Origin: JBCCAG01 sp050330955
GTDB lineage: Bacteria > Cyanobacteriota > Cyanobacteriia > CAKZMO01
NCBI GenBank assembly: GCA_050330955.1
Contig: JBHJHJ010000220.1
Coordinates: 1-10,342, forward strand
DNA length: 10,342 nt
Direction: 5' to 3'
Positions 5,815 to 10,342 of this stretch are shown here, in pieces. The translations under genes and the position numbers were made by a program. The first letter of the stretch is position 1; each line of letters begins with the position of its first letter. The notes beneath the pieces were generated by a model that saw only the letters and a program-made list of their open reading frames with translations, was not told the DNA's origin and did no database searches.

Positions 5815-7235
5815 CACGCCTCAATCGCCTCTAGTGCTGCATTAACGGCGGCGGCGATCGCGTCTGCCTCATCCTCAGAGAGCACCAGCGGCGGGGCCAT
5901 AATCAGCACGTTGGAGAGCCCCGGCACCGTGTTGGTGTTGCGCCCAATAATGACGCCGTTGGCCATGCAGTGGGCAGTGACGGCTTTCACCTTGGCCTCG
6001 TCTAGGGGTTCCTTGGTGGCTTTGTCCGCCACTAGCTCAATGCCCAGCAGCAGGCCCTTGCCCCGTAGGTCACCCACGTAGGGGTGGTCCTGCAGCGGGG
6101 CCAAAGCCGCCATCAGATACTGCCCCATGCGCTCGGCCCGCTGCGGCAGGCTCTCCCGCTCCACGATGTCGATGTTGGCTAGGGACACCGCCGTCGCCGC
6201 CGGGTGGCCGCCGTAGGTGGTGGCGTGGCGGAAGTGGGCGTCGGGGCTCTCGCTGTCGAGGAACACCTCAAAGATGTGCTGACGCACCACCGTGGCGGAG
6301 AGGGGCAGGTAGCCACTGGTGATGCCCTTGGCAAAGGAGATGATGTCCGGCTTCACGTTCCACAGCTCGTGGCCGAACATGGCCCCCAAGCGCCCAAACC
6401 CGTTTACCACCTCGTCAAACAGCAGCAGAATACCGTGGCGATCGCAAATGTCCCGCACAATAGGCAAATACTCATCCGGCGGCACAATCACCCCGCCCCC
6501 TGAAATCACCGGCTCAATGATAATCGCTGCGACGCTTTCCGGCCCTTCGTGGATCACCGTTTGTTCGATGGCAGTGGCGCACTCGATGTTGCAGGCGCCG
6601 TAGGTTTTGCCGAAGGGGCAGCGGTAGCAGTAGGGGGGCGGTACGTGCAGAAAGCCTGGAACGAGGGGCTCGTACTTGGCCCGCCGCTCAGCCTGGGCGG
6701 TGGCGCTGAGGGCGCCCATGGTGGTGCCGTGATAGGCCCGGTAGCGCGAGATGATTTTATAGCGCCAGGCGCCGCTGCCCGACTGGGCCTGGTACTGCCG
6801 CGCAATTTTGAAAGCGGTTTCGTTGGCCTCTGACCCGCTGCAGGAGAAGAAGACCTTGCCCTCAAAGTCCAGCATCTCCAGCAGCTTAGCGGCCAGCTTA
6901 ATGGCGGGGGTGTGGCTCATGGTGAGGGGATAGTAGGCCAGCTCCACCATTTGAGCGTGGGCCACGTCCGCTAGCTCGGTGCGCCCGTAGCCCACGTTGA
7001 CGCACCACAGCCCAGAGACGGCGTCGAGCAGCTCATTGCCGGCGTCATCGGTGACATAGACGCCGGAGGCCCGCTCCATCCGCTTAGGGGGTTTGGTGTC
7101 GTAGGCTTTGTGCTGGATGAGCTGGTGCCAGACGGACTGTCGGTCGAGCTGGGTCAGGTCGGAATTTGTGGCGCTGGTGTTTGAGGCGCCGGTTTTTGCA
7201 GCGTTGGTTTTAGGCGCGTCGGGGGAGCTGACCAT
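5814..7235 (-). CDS. tpa: Class III aminotransferase, probable taurine:pyruvate aminotransferase
   Basis: A 473-residue PLP enzyme of the class III (omega) aminotransferase family (PF00202). It would move the amino group of taurine to pyruvate, giving alanine and sulfoacetaldehyde. Cofactor residues are visible: SGSEANE (133-139), Tyr-His-Gly at 168-170, Asp274 in FDEVVNGFGR, and the Schiff-base lysine Lys303 in FAKGITSGYLPL. The insert YCYRCPFGKTYGACNIEC (202-219) with four cysteines, and LDAVSGLWCVNVGYGR (70-85), are features I associate with taurine:pyruvate aminotransferases (Tpa of the Bilophila type). The first ~25 residues are a Ser/Thr/Ala/Asn-rich extension outside the fold. It is coupled to the DUF3445 gene by TGATG and lies upstream of tauCAB on the same strand. 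Other amines such as beta-alanine or hypotaurine remain possible substrates. Confidence 0.75.
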   Translation of the reverse strand: MVSSPDAPKTNAAKTGASNTSATNSDLTQLDRQSVWHQLIQHKAYDTKPPKRMERASGVYVTDDAGNELLDAVSGLWCVNVGYGRTELADVAHAQMVELAYYPLTMSHTPAIKLAAKLLEMLDFEGKVFFSCSGSEANETAFKIARQYQAQSGSGAWRYKIISRYRAYHGTTMGALSATAQAERRAKYEPLVPGFLHVPPPYCYRCPFGKTYGACNIECATAIEQTVIHEGPESVAAIIIEPVISGGGVIVPPDEYLPIVRDICDRHGILLLFDEVVNGFGRLGAMFGHELWNVKPDIISFAKGITSGYLPLSATVVRQHIFEVFLDSESPDAHFRHATTYGGHPAATAVSLANIDIVERESLPQRAERMGQYLMAALAPLQDHPYVGDLRGKGLLLGIELVADKATKEPLDEAKVKAVTAHCMANGVIIGRNTNTVPGLSNVLIMAPPLVLSEDEADAIAAAVNAALEAIEA

Positions 7236-7256
7236 TGGAAGCCTTCAGGGTAGATG

Positions 7257-7274
7257 GGGCAATTGGATTTGCCC
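7257..7274 (-). promoter_or_regulatory. Small hairpin in the leader of the aminotransferase gene
   Basis: GGGCAA (7257-7262) and TTGCCC (7269-7274) form a perfect six-pair stem with a six-base loop, 21 bp upstream of the aminotransferase start codon. In a transcript it would lie just before the ribosome binding region. A second weak inverted repeat, GTATC/GATAC (7303-7307 and 7321-7325), lies further upstream. The 135-bp gap to the dehydratase gene suggests a separate promoter, but I see no clear -10/-35 pair and no GTA-N8-TAC box in it. Confidence 0.25.
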
Positions 7275-7370
7275 AGCGTAGCTTCGATGAAGGTCATGGT
7301 CTGTATCTCAATTCACCAACGATACCTAGGGTGTCCCTTACCAAGCACAGCGGAATGTCAGCGCTCGGGG

Positions 7371-7742
7371 CTAAAGCTGAGAAATCTGCTCTGCCAGTTG
7401 AAAATCTAGCGCCGTCAAGCCGCCTGCGTCGTGGGTCGTCAGCTCCAGCATGACGCGGTTATAGCTGATGGTGATGTCCGGGTGGTGTCCCAGCGCTTCA
7501 GACGGCTCCACTAAGCTGTTGACAAAGGCGATCGCCTCCACAAAGTCTGCAAAGGTGCGGGTTTGGGAGAGGGTTTGGCCGTCAGTGGTCCAGTTGGGCA
7601 GCACCATCATTCTTGCCGTGATTTCGGACTCGCTCAGGCGGGCCGGGGCCTCTTTGAGCTGGTTTCTGGGAATGGATTGAGCTGTGGGTGAGCCCAAAAG
7701 GGTCACGCTGAGAAGGAGAGCGATCGCGAGGAGAAATTTCAT
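7371..7742 (-). CDS. Exported-type pterin-4a-carbinolamine dehydratase
   Basis: A 123-residue protein of the 4a-hydroxytetrahydrobiopterin dehydratase family (PF01329), which dehydrates 4a-hydroxy-tetrahydropterins to quinonoid dihydropterins. The active-site pattern is complete: Glu82-x3-His86-His87-Pro88, Tyr94, His104 and Asp113. The domain spans about 34-123, the usual length. Unusually, it is preceded by MKFLLAIALLLSVTLLGS..AQS, a Lys followed by a hydrophobic run and a small-residue region near 20-23. This looks like a Sec signal peptide, so the enzyme would act in the periplasm or lumen. The ATG at 7742 lies 11 bp after the acetyltransferase stop on the same strand, suggesting one transcript. 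No pterin-dependent hydroxylase is seen nearby. The family is certain; the export is predicted from the N-terminus only. Confidence 0.9.
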   Translation of the reverse strand: MKFLLAIALLLSVTLLGSPTAQSIPRNQLKEAPARLSESEITARMMVLPNWTTDGQTLSQTRTFADFVEAIAFVNSLVEPSEALGHHPDITISYNRVMLELTTHDAGGLTALDFQLAEQISQL

Positions 7743-7753
7743 GGTGCTGCTTT

Positions 7754-8887
7754 TTATGTCTCAGTTGTCTTGGGGGCGAGGGGTTTCCAGTTTTCCATCG
7801 TTAGCGCCCAGCGCTCGTGATCGCGCCACTGACCATCGATGTTTAAGTATCGGCGCGAGAAGCCTTCTTGGGTAAACCCCAATCGCTTCACCAGGTTAAT
7901 CGATGCGACGTTGCCTGGCTGAATGTTGGCCTCCAGCCGATGTAGCTTCAGGGTGTTAAAGGCATGCTTGAGCGCTAACCCCACGCCTTCGCTCATCAAG
8001 CCTCGGCCCGCAAAGGCAACATCGGCGTAGTAGCTCACGTAAGCGTTTTGAAACGGTCCGTAGAAGATTTGGCCAAGATTGACGACGCCAACGATTGCGT
8101 TGTCCTCAAGGCGACAGATAAGCAAGCCTTCAAAGGCGTCGCTGCGGCAGCGTTCGACATAGGCTTTGCAGTCTTGCTCGCTTTGGGGCAGAAAAACCCA
8201 CGGCGCATGAAATTCCCTGCTCCGCTGGCGGAGGGACAGCAGGGCTTGCAGGTCGCCCGCGGTCGGCTTTCTGATGTAAACCCGCAGGGGCGATCGCAGC
8301 AGGATGCGGGAGCCGAGGGTCGAATTGAGAAGGCGAATTGTTTTGGCCCCAATAACCTGAAAGCCCAGGGATTCGTAGAGCTTTTGGGCTCTTGGGTTAT
8401 CCACATCAACGCTAATGAATAAATCTGCGGTGCCCGCGTCAGCGATGCACTGCGACAAGAGCTGGCGGCCAATGCCGCGATTGCGATACTCAGGCGCCAC
8501 CGCTAGGTTGCCAATGTAAAAGGCGTTAGCGGGGTAGTCGTGGCGGAGGAGGTGGCGGAGCAGAAAACGGTTTAGTAGATTAAGCCACAGCCGCTGGAGC
8601 GGCCCGAGTGTGGCGTAGGCGGCAGCGTCCTGTAGCTGCTCCGCAGGAACTAGGGTGACCATGCCCACGATGCGCTGAGCCGTTTCAGCGATGTGGATAT
8701 AGCGATGGCTGAATTGACCGTGCGATCGCTCTACTAGAGCCGCGATGCAGGCCACGGCCCGGTGGCGCGGGCCAAACATAGCGCTAAACAGGGAGGGGGC
8801 AGCCTGATAGATGAGGTCGGCAACGGACTGAGGGCCGTGGCGCTCTAGAGACATGGGGAAGTAGCTGACGGTCTCCTCGAACGTCAT
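7754..8887 (-). CDS. Tandem GNAT N-acetyltransferase (two GNAT domains, RimJ/RimL-like C-terminal half)
   Basis: 377 residues with two acetyl-CoA-dependent GNAT domains in one chain. The first (about 1-190) has NLAVAPEYRNRGIGRQLL (127-144) with the RNRGIG pyrophosphate loop, and NPRAQKLYESLGF (164-176). The second (about 202-366) is RimJ/RimL-like, with FAGRGLMSEGVGLAL (292-306), NVASINLVKRLGF (326-338) and DGQWRDHERWAL (351-362). The frame is open up to 9109, but I start at the ATG at 8887. The domain begins soon after it, a TATAAT lies 67 bp upstream, and the longer form would overlap the divergent Uma2 gene. RimJ/RimL-type enzymes acetylate protein N-termini, amino groups or small molecules; no substrate can be assigned here. 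It precedes the dehydratase gene by 11 bp. Confidence 0.85.
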   Translation of the reverse strand: MTFEETVSYFPMSLERHGPQSVADLIYQAAPSLFSAMFGPRHRAVACIAALVERSHGQFSHRYIHIAETAQRIVGMVTLVPAEQLQDAAAYATLGPLQRLWLNLLNRFLLRHLLRHDYPANAFYIGNLAVAPEYRNRGIGRQLLSQCIADAGTADLFISVDVDNPRAQKLYESLGFQVIGAKTIRLLNSTLGSRILLRSPLRVYIRKPTAGDLQALLSLRQRSREFHAPWVFLPQSEQDCKAYVERCRSDAFEGLLICRLEDNAIVGVVNLGQIFYGPFQNAYVSYYADVAFAGRGLMSEGVGLALKHAFNTLKLHRLEANIQPGNVASINLVKRLGFTQEGFSRRYLNIDGQWRDHERWALTMENWKPLAPKTTET

Positions 8888-8953
8888 GGTCTTCTGCCTA
8901 TCTTTACCGCGGGCATTGGGCGAAATGACTTGGGAAGCGTCGCGAACGAGCCC

Positions 8954-8959
8954 ATTATA
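8954..8959 (-). promoter_or_regulatory. Perfect -10 element TATAAT for the GNAT-dehydratase transcript
   Basis: On the minus strand, TATAAT lies 67 bp before the acetyltransferase start, in the 178-bp divergent gap shared with the Uma2 gene. The expected -35 position carries no close match to TTGACA (GGGCAG at 17-bp spacing). The element supports the short start of the GNAT gene. On the plus strand the same AT-rich island reads TATATT (8956-8961), which could serve the Uma2 gene. Confidence 0.4.
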
Positions 8960-9065
8960 TTGCGCCCAACGCCAATCTGCCCTAGTCCAGCAGGGGCATG
9001 CCCGTTTAAAGCGCTGTGCCTCTCTCTTCGTTAAACTGTGCACATCGGCAGCAGGCAAGACCGCT

Positions 9066-9779
9066 ATGACGATTACTCCCACTTCCATTCCCCAAGCTGA
9101 ACCTGCCAAAAACGAATTAGACGGCGTGATCTTTCCTCCGAGGGACCTCTACAGTGACGAACCACCCTTGGAAACTGACCTACACCGTGACCAAATTGAT
9201 TTACTAATCCGGCTCTTGCGATGGGCCTGGAAAGAACGGCAAGACTTCTACGTTTCAGGCAATACCACGGTCTACTACAGCCCCGACCAGGTCAAATCTA
9301 GAGATTTTAGAGGCCCAGACTTCTACGTGGTGCTTGGTAGCGAGAATCGCCCCCGCAAAAGCTGGGTCGTGTGGCAGGAGGGCGGCGTTTACCCCCACGT
9401 TATCATCGAGCTGCTTTCTAGCTCCACGGCAGAAGTAGACCGAGGGTTAAAGAAAGCGCTCTACCAAAACATCTTTCGCACGCCTGACTACTTCTGGTTT
9501 GATCCAGACTCGTTAGAGTTTGAAGGGTTTCATTTGGTCGATAACGCCTACGAGACCGTCGAACCCAATGATCAAGGGTGGCGGTGGAGCCAGCAGCTAC
9601 AGCTCTTTCTTGGCATTCACGACGGCCATCTGCGCTTTTTCACACGAGATGGCGAACTCGTACCGACGCCAGAGGAATCCTCTGAAGCCGAGCGGCAGCG
9701 GGCCGAAGCGGAGCGGCAGCAGAAAGAACGACTCGCCGCAAAGCTACGGGAGTTGGGTATCGATCCAGATGAGGTTTGA
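9066..9779 (+). CDS. Uma2 family endonuclease (DUF820, PD-(D/E)XK fold)
   Basis: 237 residues from the ATG at 9066. The open frame extends to 8886, but that part lies antisense to the acetyltransferase 5' region and has no family similarity. It is a Uma2/DUF820 protein (PF05685), a restriction-endonuclease-like family greatly expanded in cyanobacteria and of unknown cellular role. Core residues are visible: Asp85 in RGPDFYVV, Glu115 in HVIIELLS, Lys130 in the following helix, and DYFWFDP (141-147). The C-terminus (about 204-237) is a charged Ala/Glu/Arg/Gln helix, AERQRAEAERQQKERLAAK, followed by LRELGIDPDE, a tail common in cyanobacterial Uma2 proteins. It is followed after 4 bp by the start of a second Uma2 gene, now truncated. 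Confidence 0.85.
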   Translation: MTITPTSIPQAEPAKNELDGVIFPPRDLYSDEPPLETDLHRDQIDLLIRLLRWAWKERQDFYVSGNTTVYYSPDQVKSRDFRGPDFYVVLGSENRPRKSWVVWQEGGVYPHVIIELLSSSTAEVDRGLKKALYQNIFRTPDYFWFDPDSLEFEGFHLVDNAYETVEPNDQGWRWSQQLQLFLGIHDGHLRFFTRDGELVPTPEESSEAERQRAEAERQQKERLAAKLRELGIDPDEV

Positions 9780-9783
9780 CTGC

Positions 9784-9894
9784 ATGTCCCAAGCGACTTC
9801 TCAACGGTTGCCGTCCATTCCACCGCTAGAGGGCGGCGATCGCCTGAACCGCTATGAATTTGAGCGGCGCTACAATGCGATGGGAAGCGAGTGA
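9784..9894 (+). pseudogene. Truncated second Uma2 gene (N-terminal remnant)
   Basis: An ATG at 9784 opens a 36-codon frame. Its sequence RLPSIPPLEGGDRLNRYEFE (residues 8-27), continuing to RRYNAM, is the standard N-terminus of a different Uma2 subgroup. In intact proteins the next residues lead into a KAELIEG-type motif and the nuclease domain. Here, after Met33, only Gly-Ser-Glu precede a stop, and nothing resembling the remaining ~150 residues follows. The break at about 9882 coincides with the end of a transposase-like segment on the other strand. The gene was therefore cut by insertion and deletion. It begins 4 bp after the intact Uma2 gene, as in the tandem Uma2 pairs common in cyanobacteria. 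Confidence 0.7.
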
Positions 9895-10151
9895 CCTGCA
9901 GCTTCGAGCCCTTGCCTGAGCTGCCTTTGACCTAGGTTGTACACCAGAAGGTAAAGACACATGACCTGGTTCTGCGGGCCGCTGTAGCAGACCACCAGGG
10001 TACAAACCTTCTGTCCCCATAGCGCTTCCGGGAAGGGGGGCGCTGACGGTACGACCTGCAGCGCCAAGAAGGGGCAAAGCGCCTCCGGGGCCTGAGGCAA
10101 AAACTCGCGGTAGCGCTGCATCACCAGGAGTGGGCCACGGCGGGCAAACAT
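9882..10151 (-). mobile_element. Transposase remnant, IS1634-like C-terminal fragment
   Basis: A minus-strand frame from an ATG at 10151 contains LLVYNLGQRQLRQGLEAAG (residues 68-86, about 9894-9950). I recognise this as close to the conserved C-terminal motif of IS1634-type (DDE) transposases, where a '(L)CLLVYxLGQRQLR' segment is characteristic. The upstream ~60 residues are Pro-rich and not clearly recognisable, and the DDE domain is absent. The frame runs on into reversed Uma2 sequence and stops at 9870, so the natural C-terminus is missing. I see no terminal inverted repeats or target duplication. This is a decayed fragment, and the family assignment rests on one motif recalled from memory. 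Confidence 0.5.
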
Positions 10152-10306
10152 CCCAGCGATAGGGCGCTAACCGACATCACCTTTACCCTACGGCAGTTGG
10201 TCGCGTAGCGTAGAGCAGGGTGACAGGAAACCATTTGATGCCAAAGCTTGCGGAAGCAGTTACTCTATCGTTGGATGCATAATCTAGGTAGTGAACCATT
10301 GGCTAG
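10152..10306 (+). other. Intergenic region upstream of the caspase-like gene
   Basis: There is no gene here. It probably carries the promoter of the gene starting at 10307: CATAAT at 10278-10283 is one mismatch from a consensus -10 and lies 23 bp before the start codon, but no good -35 hexamer is seen at normal spacing. GCGTAGCGTAG near 10203-10213 is a short repeat of GCGTA. The boundary with the transposase remnant is not defined. Confidence 0.35.
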
Positions 10307-10342
10307 ATGGGCAAGAACTGGGCGATCGCCATTGGCATCAAT
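10307..10342 (+). CDS. N-terminus of a caspase-like (peptidase C14) family protein, cut by the window end
   Basis: Only 12 codons are inside the window: MGKNWAIAIGIN. This is the usual first strand of cyanobacterial caspase-fold proteins (metacaspase/orthocaspase-type, peptidase C14), where 'NWAIxxGIN' is followed by a Tyr and a 'L.YAxxDA' segment. The frame is open to the last base. Such proteins often carry WD40, TPR or SUMF1/FGE-type C-terminal domains and act in stress or conflict responses, but nothing beyond the first strand is visible here. The call rests on 12 residues. Confidence 0.6.
   Translation, partial: MGKNWAIAIGIN

Noticed and set aside
8888..9109. Upstream extension of the GNAT gene by 74 codons
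   Set aside because: The frame is open but overlaps the divergent Uma2 start and has no domain similarity. A TATAAT at 8954-8959 lies inside it, so it is more likely promoter DNA.
1..10342. CRISPR array, tRNA or rRNA genes, riboswitch, prophage or plasmid origin
   Set aside because: I looked for evenly spaced direct repeats, cloverleaf features and conserved rRNA or riboswitch motifs and found none. The only widely repeated word is the HIP1 octamer, which is genome-wide in cyanobacteria.

Overview
The window looks like a chromosomal segment of a cyanobacterium. The palindrome GCGATCGC (the HIP1 repeat typical of cyanobacterial genomes) occurs about fifteen times. The DNA is moderately GC-rich, and several small families have a cyanobacterial look: Uma2 endonucleases with the 'KLRELGIDPDE' tail, a short FRRR-motif protein, and the N-terminus of a caspase-like protein. 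No taxon below the phylum can be supported from the sequence alone.

Layout. Bases 49-315 (+) hold a small conserved protein that runs tail to tail into a nucleoside 2-deoxyribosyltransferase-like gene (227-685, -). From 8887 down to 227 almost everything is on the minus strand. In transcription order this is a tandem-GNAT acetyltransferase (8887-7754), a signal-peptide-bearing pterin carbinolamine dehydratase (7742-7371), a class III aminotransferase most like taurine:pyruvate aminotransferase (7235-5814), and a DUF3445 / haem-dependent oxidative N-demethylase-type protein coupled to it by a TGATG stop/start overlap (5814-4921). A 570-bp intergenic region with hairpins and a perfect NtcA-type box follows. 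Then come the three parts of a taurine-type ABC importer, tauC (4350-3493), tauA (3442-2351) and tauB (2339-1524), a TauE/SafE-family sulfonate or sulfite exporter (1459-716), and the deoxyribosyltransferase.

How they may work together. I read 716-7235 as a taurine or N-methylated taurine utilisation island. TauABC would import the sulfonate. The DUF3445 protein could remove N-methyl groups, the aminotransferase would take the amino group and leave sulfoacetaldehyde, and the TauE-like protein would export a sulfonate or sulfite end product. No taurine dioxygenase (TauD) or sulfoacetaldehyde acetyltransferase (Xsc) is present. With the NtcA-type box upstream of tauC, this points to use as a nitrogen source rather than a sulfur or carbon source. 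The N-demethylation step is inference, and it is the most novel part of the window.

The right end (9066-10342, +) is accessory DNA. It holds an intact Uma2 endonuclease, the first 33 codons of a second Uma2 gene cut off by a transposase remnant on the opposite strand, and the first 12 codons of a caspase-like (peptidase C14) protein that runs off the window.
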